Shown: positions 11,876-24,739, counted from the stretch's first letter. The stretch: 43,354 bases of DNA from Xanthomonas cissicola (GCF_008801575.1 NZ_VZPL01000039.1:1-43354); one strand, 5' to 3'. The notes: generated by a model not told the origin, from the letters alone. A program made the numbers and translations.

Positions 11876-12940
11876 TCAGCTGCCGAAGGCGGCCTGCATC
11901 CGCGCCAGGTCCGGCTGCGCGATCACGCCGCGTTCGGTGACGATCGCGTCGATCAGATCGCCCGGAGTGACGTCGAAGACCGGGTTCCAGGCATGGATGC
12001 CATCGGCCACCGTCCTGACCCCGCCCACGCCGAACAACTCGCCGGGATCGCGTTGCTCGATCTCGATCTGGTCCCCGCTGGCCGTTGCCATATCCACCGT
12101 GGACGACGGCGCCACCACCATGAACTTCACGCCATGGTGGCGGGCGGCGATGGCCAGCTGGTAGGTGCCGATCTTGTTGGCGGTATCGCCATTGGCGCAG
12201 ATGCGATCGGCGCCGACGATCACCCACTGCACCAGCCCGGATTTCATCAGATGCGAGGCCGCCGAGTCGGCGATCAGGGTGGCGTCGATACCGTCCTGCT
12301 GCAGCTCCCACACGGTCAGGCGCGCGCCCTGCAGCCACGGCCGGGTTTCTCCGGCGAACACCTTGGCAATGCGCTGGTGCGCCATGCCGGCGCGGATCAC
12401 GCCCAGTGCGGTGCCAAAGCCAGCGGTGGCCAGCGAGCCGGTGTTGCAATGGGTCAGCACGCCGCTACCCGGTGCGATCAGTGCGGCGCCAAGCGCGCCC
12501 ATGTGGCGGTTGGCGGCCAGGTCTTCATCGGCGATGGCCTGCGCCTCGCGCGCGATCACCTCGCGCCAATCGGCGCCCGCCGCGCCCAGCACCCGGCGCA
12601 TGCGCATCAGCGCCCAGGCCAGGTTGACGGCGGTCGGACGCGCCGCGTTGAGCCGCAGCAGCGCCGGCTCGAGCTTCTGCAGCGCAGCGCTGCCGTCGTC
12701 GGCAGCGATGTCGCGCGCGGCCAGTACCACGCCCCACCCGGCCGCAATGCCGATCGCCGGCGCACCGCGCACGGCCAGCGAATGGATCGCCTCGGCCACC
12801 GCGTCGCTGCTGTCGCACCGCACATGCGCCACCTCGAAGGGCAGTTTGCGTTGGTCGAGCAATTCAAGGGCATCGCCGGTCCACAGCAGTGGCCGGATGT
12901 GGTCGTAGCGGGCGTAATCGATATGGGCGCTGTCGTTCAT
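11876..12940 (-). CDS. mtnA: Methylthioribose-1-phosphate isomerase
   Basis: MtnA isomerises 5-methylthioribose-1-phosphate to 5-methylthioribulose-1-phosphate in the methionine salvage pathway. The 354-residue product belongs to the eIF2B alpha/beta/delta-related family. The two catalytic residues appear as Cys165 in [14 protein letters not shown] and Asp245 in [33 protein letters not shown] near residue 57 is a family block. ATG 12940 gives a normal N-terminus. It stands upstream of gyrA on the same strand with a 209-base gap and no clear terminator, so some read-through into gyrA is possible. No other salvage genes are in the window. Confidence 0.96.
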   Translation of the reverse strand: MNDSAHIDYARYDHIRPLLWTGDALELLDQRKLPFEVAHVRCDSSDAVAEAIHSLAVRGAPAIGIAAGWGVVLAARDIAADDGSAALQKLEPALLRLNAARPTAVNLAWALMRMRRVLGAAGADWREVIAREAQAIADEDLAANRHMGALGAALIAPGSGVLTHCNTGSLATAGFGTALGVIRAGMAHQRIAKVFAGETRPWLQGARLTVWELQQDGIDATLIADSAASHLMKSGLVQWVIVGADRICANGDTANKIGTYQLAIAARHHGVKFMVVAPSSTVDMATASGDQIEIEQRDPGELFGVGGVRTVADGIHAWNPVFDVTPGDLIDAIVTERGVIAQPDLARMQAAFGS

Positions 12941-13122
12941 GCGTCCATTGTAAGGCGCACGCAGCGCCTGCGCCGCTGCACGACCGCGCGGCCGACCAAA
13001 CCACTGTGCAGCCGGAAGGCGGGCGCGGCCGCTGCTCGGAAGGCAGGTACCACTCGTACACTGCGGCTATTGCGCGTCGTCTTTCCACCCGACGACTGCG
13101 CGCGACCTAGTGTCACCTGCTC

Positions 13123-13809
13123 TTAGTCGACGATGAACTCGGCGCGGCAGCCGTCGTTCACCCACACCCCGTCGCGGCTCCAGCCCCAGGTCTGGCCCTC
13201 CACGCATGGCGTTTTGGACATCTGCCGGCCAAGGCGCACCGCGCGTTCCACCGACACGCCACAGGTGCGCCGCGCACTTTTCTTCGATTCGCAGGTGACC
13301 ATGCGCGGCACCGCGACGAAGCCGGAGCCATCTTCTGCACCCACCTCGAATTCGCCATCGCATCCACGCGAGACCCAGATTTCGTTGCGGCGAACGCCCC
13401 AGGTGCGCCCTTCCTTGCACGGCCACATCGAGCGTTGCCGCAGCAGACGCACCGGCGCGCCACGCAGCACCACCGGGCACGCCACCGTGCCGCCATTGGA
13501 ATCGCAGCGGACCACGCGGCGCATCACGGTTGCGGTCTGCGCACGGGTCGCTGCGAATTCCGCGCGGCAGCCTTGTTCGACCCACACGCCATCGCGTTCG
13601 ACATCCCATTCGCTACCGCGGATGCAGCTGGTTTCGGAGAGCTGGCGCACCAGTTGCACGCCCTGGGCGGTCTCCATCGCGCAATGCACGCGCGCCAGGT
13701 CCTTGGACTCGCAGCGCACCACGCCGGCTGCGCGGTCGGACGCGCGCGCATCGGCGAGCAGCAGCAGCGGCAAGCACCACAAACCGCATAAGCTGACCAG
13801 CCACTTCAT
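13123..13809 (-). CDS. Secreted DUF3011 triple-repeat protein
   Basis: The 228-residue product has a signal peptide (about residues 1-24, ending in ADARAS) and three copies of a cysteine-rich module of about 56 residues that I assign to DUF3011: residues 30-85, 99-154 and 170-225. Each module has four cysteines at matching places (33/43/62/81, 102/111/131/150, 173/183/202/221), and ends in a G-V/I-W-V-x-x-G-C-x-x-E-F pattern, so two disulfides per module are likely in the periplasm. Function is unknown; such proteins are common in Xanthomonadaceae. ATG 13809 has GAGG upstream; an in-frame GTG at 13824 is the alternative start. It is downstream of epmA on the same strand, with a 108-base gap. 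Confidence 0.85.
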   Translation of the reverse strand: MKWLVSLCGLWCLPLLLLADARASDRAAGVVRCESKDLARVHCAMETAQGVQLVRQLSETSCIRGSEWDVERDGVWVEQGCRAEFAATRAQTATVMRRVVRCDSNGGTVACPVVLRGAPVRLLRQRSMWPCKEGRTWGVRRNEIWVSRGCDGEFEVGAEDGSGFVAVPRMVTCESKKSARRTCGVSVERAVRLGRQMSKTPCVEGQTWGWSRDGVWVNDGCRAEFIVD

Positions 13810-13917
13810 GCCGATAATCCTCACCCCGAACGATCTTCGTCGCGCCCCCGTGGACGCGAAGATGAGAGCATCATCGATGTGAAGATAGCAATACGGCGCC
13901 GATGACAGCCAGATGAC

Positions 13918-17699
<3,782 letters not shown>

Positions 17700-18824
17700 G
17701 TGTCGTTGCCCGTCTCGCGCCGTTCGTTTCTCAGCCTCGCTACCACCGGCGTGGCGGTTTCCGCACTGGGGCTGGCACCCGCAGCCCAGGCGGCCCGCAA
17801 GCGCGCCGCGGCCCCGGCAACGCCGGGCGTGGCCGCGGCGGCCGGCACGGTCTACCTCAACCTCAACGAGCATCCGCTCGGGCCCGCCCCGGCAGCGATT
17901 GAAGCTGCCACACGTTCGCTGGCACGCTCGGGCCGCTACCTGCTCGAGATGGAGCAGGATCTGCGCAACCTGATGACCGGCGAGCTGCAGTTGCCCAACG
18001 ATCATCTATCGCTGTTCCCCGGCTCGCGTGACGCGCTGAACCGGGCCGGCAGCTTGTTGACGTCCGCGCGCGCGGGGCTGGTGGTCGCCGACCCGAGCTT
18101 CGACCCGCTGATCGAAAGCGCCACCGCCCGCGGCGTGGCCGTACGCAAGGTGCCGCTGCGTGCCGATGGCGCGCACGACGTCAAGGCGATGGCCAAGGCC
18201 GACCCGACTGCCGGCATGCTGTATCTGTGCAACCCCGGCAACGCCACTGGCGCCATCACCCCACGCGCCGACATCGAATGGTTGCTGGCCAATAAGCCGG
18301 CCAGCGCCGTGCTGGTGGTCGACGAGGCGTACATCCACTACAGCAACGAGCCCTCGGTGGCCGATCTGGTGCGTCAGCGCCAGGATCTGATCGTGCTGCG
18401 TAGCTTCTCCAAGCTCTACGGCATGGCCGGCCTGCGCCTGGGTGCCGCCCTGGCCCCGCCCGGCCTGCAGACCAAGCTTGCCGCCTTCGGCAGCAACTCG
18501 TTGTCGGTTCCGGCAATGGCCGCCGGCATCGCCAGCCTGCGCGACCCGCTGCTGGTGCAGACCCGCCGCGCCGACAACGCCCGCGTGCGCGACGAAACTA
18601 TTGCCTGGCTCAAGGGCAAGGGCTACACCTGCCTGCCCTCGCAGGCCAACTGCTTCCTGCTGGACGTCAAACGCGATGCGAGCGTGTTCGCTGATTCGAT
18701 GCAGAAGCAGGGCGTCATCGTCGGCCGCAGCTGGCCGATCTGGCCCAAGCGGGTGCGCGTCAGCGTGGGGACCGAGGCGGAAATGCTGCGGTTCCGTGAG
18801 GCGTTCGGGAAGGCCAAGCGCTAA
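17700..18824 (+). CDS. Tat-signal PLP aminotransferase, histidinol-phosphate-aminotransferase-like
   Basis: This is a fold-type I, class I/II aminotransferase resembling HisC. The chain of 374 residues opens with a twin-arginine signal (SRRSFLSL at residues 6-13, then a hydrophobic stretch ending AAQAA near 32), so export as a folded, PLP-loaded enzyme is predicted. The PLP site is visible: Asn178 in CNPGN, Asp208 and Tyr211 in VVDEAYIHY, the Schiff-base Lys238 in RSFSKLYGMAG and the phosphate-binding Arg245. The N-terminal NLNEHPLGP corresponds to NENPxGP of HisC. GTG 17700 is the start because GGAG lies seven bases upstream and the Tat motif follows at once. The substrate is unknown; a biosynthetic histidine role is unlikely for an exported protein. 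Confidence 0.85.
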   Translation: MSLPVSRRSFLSLATTGVAVSALGLAPAAQAARKRAAAPATPGVAAAAGTVYLNLNEHPLGPAPAAIEAATRSLARSGRYLLEMEQDLRNLMTGELQLPNDHLSLFPGSRDALNRAGSLLTSARAGLVVADPSFDPLIESATARGVAVRKVPLRADGAHDVKAMAKADPTAGMLYLCNPGNATGAITPRADIEWLLANKPASAVLVVDEAYIHYSNEPSVADLVRQRQDLIVLRSFSKLYGMAGLRLGAALAPPGLQTKLAAFGSNSLSVPAMAAGIASLRDPLLVQTRRADNARVRDETIAWLKGKGYTCLPSQANCFLLDVKRDASVFADSMQKQGVIVGRSWPIWPKRVRVSVGTEAEMLRFREAFGKAKR

Positions 18825-18830
18825 CCCTTT

Positions 18831-18974
18831 TCCCCTTGGGACGTTGCCTCCTTTATGGGGGGAGAAAGTGCCCCGTAGGGGCGGATGAGGGTGCGGGCGA
18901 AGCCTGAGGTTGTTCAACTGCACGAGTGCTTCGCCCGTACCCTCACCCCAACCCCTCTCCCGTGGGGATAGGGG
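18831..18974 (-). repeat. Dispersed palindromic repeat, copy A
   Basis: This region matches 25370-25514 on the opposite strand over most of its length. Its core is an inverted repeat, GAGGGTGCGGGCGAAGC with GCTTCGCCCGTACCCTC, differing at one position. One outer end has CCCCTCTCCC facing GGGGATAGGGG. It fills the space between the convergent aminotransferase and the 127-residue membrane protein and could fold into a multi-stem structure. The end near 18831 is degenerate. Confidence 0.85.
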
Positions 18975-18984
18975 CTCTGGACGT

Positions 18985-19368
18985 CTACTGATCGAACGCC
19001 TCAGGCTCCGGAGCGCGCAGCGTGCGCCGGATCCAGAAATAGCTGATGGCGAAGGTCAGCGCCATCGAGCCGGCGTTCCACAGTAGCAGCTCGTGCAGCA
19101 TCGGCGGCCCTTGCAGGATATGCAGGTAATAACGGCGGTCTAGCAGCGCGATGGCGTGCGGCACGAACACGCTGACGAAAGGCGTTGGCACAGTCGCGAC
19201 CAGCAACGTGATCGCGGCAGCAAAGCCCACGATCACCCAGGGCGAATGTCGCGGCCTTTTGCGCAGACGTGCGGCGATCCTGGTAAAGATCCACAACAAC
19301 GGCATCGCCAAGATCGCCCACAGCACCAGCAGCAACACCACCGCCAACACGCCCTGCAGGCTCAACAT
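18985..19368 (-). CDS. Hypothetical small membrane protein
   Basis: The 127-residue product is unrecognised. It has three hydrophobic segments (about residues 5-32, 43-70 and 98-114) and a basic stretch RIAARLRKRPRH after the first, so it is an inner-membrane protein with a likely cytoplasmic basic loop. It lies six bases after the zipA stop on the same strand and is probably co-transcribed with zipA. That context hints at an envelope or division-related role, but nothing in the sequence proves it. Confidence 0.7.
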   Translation of the reverse strand: MLSLQGVLAVVLLLVLWAILAMPLLWIFTRIAARLRKRPRHSPWVIVGFAAAITLLVATVPTPFVSVFVPHAIALLDRRYYLHILQGPPMLHELLLWNAGSMALTFAISYFWIRRTLRAPEPEAFDQ

Positions 19369-19374
19369 GTCAAC

Positions 19375-20106
19375 TCACCAGCGCGGCGACTTGGTCAGCG
19401 GCGGTGCCTGGTGCTGGCGATCGTAGGCGCGTAGTTCGTCGCGGATGTGCGCAACACGCTGGCGGCCCAACGCATTGCGGCTGTCGTCCAATACAACGCC
19501 ATCCAGCAGTTCGGCCATGCGCTGCACGGTGGGCAGCATTTTTTCCCAGGCGTCCAGCGCCGTCATCGGCGCCGGCAAGGTGAGGAAAAACGCAATCGCC
19601 GGTGTCTGCATCTCGCGGATGTTGGCCATGTCGAAACTGCCGGGCTTGAGGATGCTGGCCATGCTGAAGATCGGCCCGCGTTCCGGATGGCCTTCCACCA
19701 GGCGGTGGAACACGTTCATGTGGCCGAACACCAGCCCGGTCTTCTCGGCTGCCACCACCACATCTTCGCCGCGCAGCACCTGGCCCGCCTTGGCGGCCAC
19801 GAACAACGACACGATCTTGTCGAAATCCTGGTTCGGGCGCTTGCCGACCTCGTTGCCGCCGGAAGCATCCTGCCCTTCCAGATTGAGCTCGCTCTGCTCG
19901 ACGCCTTCTGTGCGTTCTGCAGCGTCGCCCTCCGCACCGAACTCGCTGGAAATCACCGGTTCGCGCCGTTCACGCGGCTGGCCCTCGTCCTTGTCGACCC
20001 GGCGCCCTTGCGGCGATTTCTTCGGGCGACCAAACAGGAAGATGGACGCGACCAGCAGCAGTCCAGCGATCAGGATCCCGATCCGGATCATGGCCATGTC
20101 GGACAT
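19375..20106 (-). CDS. zipA: Cell division protein ZipA
   Basis: ZipA tethers FtsZ to the inner membrane at the division site in gammaproteobacteria. The 243-residue product has one N-terminal membrane helix (about residues 8-25, IGILIAGLLLVASIFLF), a charged linker of about 75 residues rich in Glu, Gly and Arg, and a C-terminal FtsZ-binding domain (KIVSLFVAAKAGQVLRGEDV onward). The linker is shorter than in E. coli ZipA (328 residues). GGAGG at 20115-20119 supports ATG 20106. It follows smc on the same strand after 56 bases; smc-zipA-ligA is a known gammaproteobacterial gene order. Confidence 0.93.
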   Translation of the reverse strand: MSDMAMIRIGILIAGLLLVASIFLFGRPKKSPQGRRVDKDEGQPRERREPVISSEFGAEGDAAERTEGVEQSELNLEGQDASGGNEVGKRPNQDFDKIVSLFVAAKAGQVLRGEDVVVAAEKTGLVFGHMNVFHRLVEGHPERGPIFSMASILKPGSFDMANIREMQTPAIAFFLTLPAPMTALDAWEKMLPTVQRMAELLDGVVLDDSRNALGRQRVAHIRDELRAYDRQHQAPPLTKSPRW

Positions 20107-20162
20107 TCAGCGTGCCTCCGCATAAGAGTGACAGGTGTCGATATTCCAGCAAGCATGGCACG

Positions 20163-23100
20163 TCATGCCGCACCCGCCAAACGTGCGGCCTCTTCCAGGT
20201 CCACGCTGACCAGGCGGCTGACGCCGGGCTCGCGCATGGTCACGCCGGAGAGCTGGCGCGCGGCCTCCATCGTGGCCTTGTTATGGCTGACGAACAGGAA
20301 CTGCACCTTCTCGCTCATCTCGCGCACCATGTTGGCAAGGCGGCCGACGTTGGCTTCGTCAAGCGGCGCGTCCACTTCGTCGAGCAGGCAGAACGGCGCC
20401 GGGTTGAGCTGGAAAATCGCAAACACCAGCGCCACCGCGGTCATCGCCTTCTCGCCGCCGGACAGCAGCGAAATGCTCGACACGCGCTTGCCCGGAGGGC
20501 GCGCCATGATGGTGACGCCGGTGTCGAGCAGGTCTTCGCCGGTGAGTTCCAGATACGCATGGCCGCCGCCGAACAAGCGCGGGTACAGCGCCTGCACGCC
20601 GGAATTGACCCGGTCGAAGGTGTCCTTGAAGCGGCCACGGGTCTCGCGATCGATCTTGCGAATGGCCTCTTCCAACGTTTCCAGCGCGGTATTGAGGTCC
20701 AGGTTTTGCGCGTCCAGATACTCGGAGCGTTGCGCGGCTTCGCCGTATTCCTGGATGGCGGCCAGGTTCACCGGCTCCAGGCGACGCATGCGCCCGTCGA
20801 TCTGGCCAACGGCCGCTTCCCATTCGGCCACGTTGGCCGACTCGGGCAACCCGTTGACCACCTCTTCCAGCACGAAGCCTGCCTTGACCACCGCCGCTTC
20901 CAGTTGCTCGGCATTGAGCACCAGCGCCTGTTGATCGAGCTTGCGTTGCGAAATGCGTTCGCGCTGCGCCAACGCTTGTTCGTCGCGTTGCTGGCGGGTC
21001 TGTTCGAAGCTGCGCAGCTCGCTGTCGATGCTGTCGAGCAGGGTGCGCGCTTCGCCCAGCGCGCGCTCGGTGCGTACGCGCTCGCTCAACGCGGCCTGGT
21101 GTTCGTGTTCCAGTGTTTCCACCGGCGAATCGCCTTCGCTCAGCTGGGCGACCAGATCTTCCAGGCGCGTATCGAGCTGCCCGCGCTGGCTGTCCATGCG
21201 TTCCAGGGTCTGGCTCAGCGATGCGATCTGGGTGCGTTGCGACTCCAGCGTCAGCGCCAATGCGTGCATTGCATCGCGCACGCCGCGCGCGGCATCTCGC
21301 GCCTGATCGCGTGCATCGGTGAGTTGACGGCGCTCGCTTTCCAGCGCTTCGCGCGTGCCCTGCAGATCGCCCATCAAGGTGACCGCGTCTTCGAGTTTGG
21401 CGCGCGCTTCGCGTGCCTGCTCGCGGCTGGTATCGAGCGTTTCCAGCAGTTGCGCCAATTCGGTTTCGATGCGCTCGATGCGCGTGCGCGCCGCGTCCAC
21501 CTTGCCTTGCTGACTCTGCAATTGCCCAGCCAGTTCGGAGACGCTGCGGTGCGCCATATACAGCTGGCGCTGCGCGTCTTCGCGCTGCTGCTCTGCCGCC
21601 AGCAGTTGTTCGCGGAAGCTGGACAGCTGGTGCTCAAGCTCGGCTTCGCGCTCTTGCAGGGTTTCGATCTGGGTGCGCAGCTCCTGGATCTCGCGCTCAC
21701 GCAGCAGCGCGCCCTGCTTGGCCGCGCCCGAGCGCGAGACCCGCACCCAACCCTCGCCTAGCCGCTCGCCATTGCGGGTGATCACCGAATCGCCTTCGGG
21801 CAGGCTGCGTTGCAGCGTGCGCGCAGCGTCCAGGTCCTCGGCGGTGTGCAGACGCGCAAGCAGCCGACGGATCGCGATCGGCCCCTGCACCTTGGCGGCC
21901 AGCGAGGTCGGCGCGAAGCTCGCATTGTCAGTCGCACTGGACACCAACGCGATGCGGCCATCGCCCAACTCGCCCAGCGCATCGACCAATTGTTCCGGCG
22001 CCTCCACCAGCACGCCTTCGATCAACTGCCCCAGGGCGCCTTCGACTGCATTTTCCCAGCCGCTCTCGACGCTGATGCGCTCGCCCACGCGCGCGGACGA
22101 ATCCAGTCCGCGCGACTTCAGCCACGCCACTGCGGCGCCCTGCTCCTGGCCAAGCGCGGCCTGTTGCAAGGTTTCCAGCGACGACAACCGACCGCGCGCG
22201 GCCTGCGCCTGCTTGCGCACTTCGGCCAGCTCGCCCTGGCTGGCGCGTTGCTGTTCCTGCAGCCCAGCGAGCGCGTGCTTGCGCGCCTCGACCTGCTCGG
22301 TCAGCCCGTCCAGCGAGGTTTTCTGGGTTTCATGGCGCAGTTCGATCTGCTCGAACGCCTCGGCCAATGCCTCGAGGTCGAGCCCAGCGCGCTCATTGAC
22401 CAACGCTTCGCGGCGGCGGTCGGCTTCCAGCGCCTGGCGGTCCAGATAATCGACGCGCGTGCGTTCCACTTCACCGGCACGCGAGGCCTCGCCGGTGTCG
22501 CGGTTATGCGTTTCCCAGCGCTGCTGCCAATCGGCCAGCCGCGCTTCGGCTTCGCGTAGCGACTCCTGGCGGAATTCGTGGTCTTCGCGCAGCTGCTCCA
22601 GTTGCGGTTCGGCAGTGGCCACCGCTTCGCGCAGCACGCTCAATTTGGCCGAGTCGCCGCTGATGTGCTGGGTCAATTCCTGCAGCTGGCTCTGCGCCTC
22701 ATCGCGCGCCTTGTGCAGGCGATGCGAGAGTTCGCGCTGATGCTGGATCTGCTGCTCGATACGCGCCAAGGCGCCACCGACCTGGTAGACATCGGCCTGT
22801 GCCTTGGCCACCGCTTCGGCGGCTTCTTCGCGGCGCACGCGGCCGGTTTCGATGCGTGCTTCGGCATCGCGCTGCTCGGCAATCAATTGCTGCAGGCGTG
22901 TCTCTTCCTGATTCAACTTCTCGCGCAGGCCCTGCAACCGACCATCCAGGCCGCGGTATTCCAGCGCCTTCCACTCGGCATCCTTGATCCGGCGCTCTTC
23001 CTGCAACGCCTGGTATTGCTCGGCCTGCCGCGCCTGGCGCTGCAGATGCGCCAATTGCTTGGTGATTTCTTCGCGCAGGTCGCTCAGACGGTCGAGGTTT

Positions 23101-23666
23101 TCGCGCGTATGCCGAATCCGCGTTTCGGTTTCCTTGCGGCGTTCCTTGTACTTGGAAATGCCGGCGGCTTCTTCCAGATATACGCGCAGGTCTTCCGGGC
23201 GTGCTTCGATGATTTGGCTGATCATGCCCTGCTCGATGATCGAGTAGCTGCGCGGCCCAAGGCCGGTGCCCAGGAACAGATCGGTGATGTCGCGGCGCCG
23301 GCACTTGGTGCCATTGAGGTAGTAGGCGCTATTGCCGTCGCGACTGACCAGGCGCTTGACCGAAATCTCGTTGAACGAGGCGAACTCGCCACTGATGGTG
23401 TGGTCGGAGTTGTCGAAGATCAGCTCCACCGTCGCCTGCGACACCGGCTTGCGTGCCGAAGAGCCGGAAAAGATCACGTCGGTCAACGAATCGCCACGTA
23501 GGCGGCTGGCCGAGCTCTCGCCCATCACCCAGCGCACCGCATCGATGATGTTGGACTTGCCGCAGCCATTGGGGCCGACGATGCCGGTCATGTTGGTGGG
23601 CAGGTGCAACGTGGTCGGGTCGACGAACGACTTGAAACCGGACAGTTTGATCGTGGACAGGCGCAT
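20163..23666 (-). CDS. smc: Chromosome segregation ATPase SMC
   Basis: SMC forms a ring-shaped dimer that, with ScpA and ScpB, organises and segregates the chromosome. The product has 1167 residues. The Walker A motif is GPNGCGKSN at residues 31-39, the ABC signature is LLSGGEKAM near the C-terminus and Walker B is CLLDEVDAPLD. Two long coiled-coil arms rich in Glu, Arg, Gln and Leu flank a central hinge (around VSVESGWENAVEGALG-like sequence and the following 120 residues). ATG 23666 (MRLSTIKLSGFKSF) is the start; the 44 extra codons upstream have no family similarity. Having smc here rather than mukB is typical for Xanthomonadaceae. Confidence 0.97.
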   Translation of the reverse strand: MRLSTIKLSGFKSFVDPTTLHLPTNMTGIVGPNGCGKSNIIDAVRWVMGESSASRLRGDSLTDVIFSGSSARKPVSQATVELIFDNSDHTISGEFASFNEISVKRLVSRDGNSAYYLNGTKCRRRDITDLFLGTGLGPRSYSIIEQGMISQIIEARPEDLRVYLEEAAGISKYKERRKETETRIRHTRENLDRLSDLREEITKQLAHLQRQARQAEQYQALQEERRIKDAEWKALEYRGLDGRLQGLREKLNQEETRLQQLIAEQRDAEARIETGRVRREEAAEAVAKAQADVYQVGGALARIEQQIQHQRELSHRLHKARDEAQSQLQELTQHISGDSAKLSVLREAVATAEPQLEQLREDHEFRQESLREAEARLADWQQRWETHNRDTGEASRAGEVERTRVDYLDRQALEADRRREALVNERAGLDLEALAEAFEQIELRHETQKTSLDGLTEQVEARKHALAGLQEQQRASQGELAEVRKQAQAARGRLSSLETLQQAALGQEQGAAVAWLKSRGLDSSARVGERISVESGWENAVEGALGQLIEGVLVEAPEQLVDALGELGDGRIALVSSATDNASFAPTSLAAKVQGPIAIRRLLARLHTAEDLDAARTLQRSLPEGDSVITRNGERLGEGWVRVSRSGAAKQGALLREREIQELRTQIETLQEREAELEHQLSSFREQLLAAEQQREDAQRQLYMAHRSVSELAGQLQSQQGKVDAARTRIERIETELAQLLETLDTSREQAREARAKLEDAVTLMGDLQGTREALESERRQLTDARDQARDAARGVRDAMHALALTLESQRTQIASLSQTLERMDSQRGQLDTRLEDLVAQLSEGDSPVETLEHEHQAALSERVRTERALGEARTLLDSIDSELRSFEQTRQQRDEQALAQRERISQRKLDQQALVLNAEQLEAAVVKAGFVLEEVVNGLPESANVAEWEAAVGQIDGRMRRLEPVNLAAIQEYGEAAQRSEYLDAQNLDLNTALETLEEAIRKIDRETRGRFKDTFDRVNSGVQALYPRLFGGGHAYLELTGEDLLDTGVTIMARPPGKRVSSISLLSGGEKAMTAVALVFAIFQLNPAPFCLLDEVDAPLDEANVGRLANMVREMSEKVQFLFVSHNKATMEAARQLSGVTMREPGVSRLVSVDLEEAARLAGAA

Positions 23667-23821
23667 GGGGCTGGAGATTCCGGGCACCGCACGGACGAGG
23701 CCGGCAGGCGCTTTTCCTGTGAAGCCAGCGCCCAAGCCCTTGATCCATAAGATCCGCGGGCCGTGGAACCGGCAATGGGGCATGAGTATAACGGGCATGC
23801 CAGCGCTGGCGGCGGCGCCCC

Positions 23822-23855
23822 AAAAAACGAAGGGCGCCTAACAAGGCGCCCTTCG
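23822..23855 (-). terminator. Rho-independent terminator after rplI
   Basis: A perfect 12-base-pair stem (23844-23855 with 23828-23839, arm CGAAGGGCGCCT on each strand) with a 4-base loop is followed on the minus strand by six T residues. It lies 20 bases past the rplI stop and ends the rpsF-rpsR-rplI unit before smc. Confidence 0.93.
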
Positions 23856-23874
23856 GTGACACATATGGCCTGGA

Positions 23875-24324
23875 TCAGGCGTCGGATTCGACGATGACCT
23901 TGACCGTGGTTTCCACATCCGCGTGCAGGTGCAGCACAACGTCGTATTCGCCGACATTGCGGAATGCGCCTTCGCCCAGGATTACTTCGCTCTTTTCCAG
24001 CGGCAGGCCGGCGGCGGTGAACGCCTCGGCGATATCGCGCGGGCCAACCGAGCCGTACAGCTTGCCTTCGGTCGACGCATGCGCGCCGATGGTGACGCTG
24101 GCGCCTTCGAACTTGGTGGCGCGGCTCTGTGCCTCGGCCAGGATGCTGTTGGCCTTGGCTTCGTACTCGGCGCGCTTGGTTTCGAACGCTTCAACGTTGG
24201 CAGCGGTGGCCGGCACGGCCTTGCCCTGCGGCACGAGGAAGTTGCGGCCGTAACCCGGCTTGACGCTGACCTTGTCGCCCAGGTTGCCCAGGTTGGTCAC
24301 TTTCTGCAGAAGAATCAGATCCAT
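23875..24324 (-). CDS. rplI: 50S ribosomal protein L9
   Basis: L9 is a two-domain protein at the base of the L1 stalk that helps maintain translational fidelity. The 149-residue product has the usual length. The N-terminal domain begins [19 protein letters not shown] and includes [13 protein letters not shown]; a long connecting helix (about residues 40-75) leads to the C-terminal domain ([14 protein letters not shown]). GGAG just upstream supports ATG 24324. It is the last gene of rpsF-rpsR-rplI, but is separated from rpsR by an unusually long AT-rich gap of 173 bases. Confidence 0.98.
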
Positions 24325-24497
24325 GGTGGTACTCCGTTATTCGTTAGCGCCAGCATGTAGCGGGCGCAACGGGTGCTGTCCGAAAAGACGGGATTCGGGA
24401 ATCGTAAAAGCACGATTAACACCGCATCTCGAATGACCGGCCTTTATATTTTTAATTACCCGCACATGGATGTGCGGGCTCTTCCGAGGGACTCGGA
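24325..24497 (-). other. AT-rich rpsR-rplI spacer with hairpin
   Basis: This spacer is markedly AT-rich around 24441-24458 compared with its surroundings. It holds a 9-base-pair inverted repeat with a 2-base loop (24459-24467 with 24470-24478, arm CCCGCACAT). On the minus strand the hairpin is followed by TAATTAAAAATA rather than a T-run, so it is not a classical terminator. The AT-rich stretch could support an internal promoter for rplI. The spacer also contains a minimal heptamer-repeat junction at 24390-24404. Confidence 0.6.
24390..24404 (+). repeat. Minimal heptamer-repeat copy
   Basis: The sequence GGGATTCGGGAATCG is identical to the junction between the two unit types in the 15-copy array at 5847-5951, and is likely a seed or a collapsed remnant of the same repeat type. 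Confidence 0.7.
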
Positions 24498-24728
24498 TTA
24501 AACGTCGTGGTTGTCCGTGTACGGGATCAGCGCCAGGAAACGAGCGCGCTTGACGGCCGTGGCCAGCTGGCGCTGGTACTTGGACTTGGTACCGGTCACG
24601 CGGCTCGGCACGATCTTGCCGTTCTCGGTGAGGTACTGACGCAGGGTGTTGAGATCCTTGTAGTCGATCTCTTTGACGCCCTCGGCGGTGAACTTACAGA
24701 ACTTGCGGCGACGGAAGAACTTGGACAT
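24498..24728 (-). CDS. rpsR: 30S ribosomal protein S18
   Basis: S18 binds with S6 on the platform of the 30S subunit. The 76-residue product begins [13 protein letters not shown] and contains [13 protein letters not shown] and the conserved [14 protein letters not shown] block followed by [13 protein letters not shown] strong AAGGAG ribosome binding site overlaps the rpsF stop codon, with 11 bases between the genes. There is no priB gene between rpsF and rpsR, unlike in enterobacteria. Confidence 0.98.
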   Translation of the reverse strand: MSKFFRRRKFCKFTAEGVKEIDYKDLNTLRQYLTENGKIVPSRVTGTKSKYQRQLATAVKRARFLALIPYTDNHDV

Positions 24729-24739
24729 GTCAGCGCTCC

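Noticed and set aside
8883..12164. A 1093-codon open frame on the plus strand opposite gyrA
   Set aside because: It is the antisense shadow of gyrA and mtnA, produced by high G+C and codon bias. Its translation is low in complexity (many His, Gln, Arg, Ala) and has no family features.
24459..24478. Hairpin after rpsR considered as a rho-independent terminator
   Set aside because: On the coding strand the stem is followed by an A-rich stretch, not T; a run of T lies only on the wrong side.
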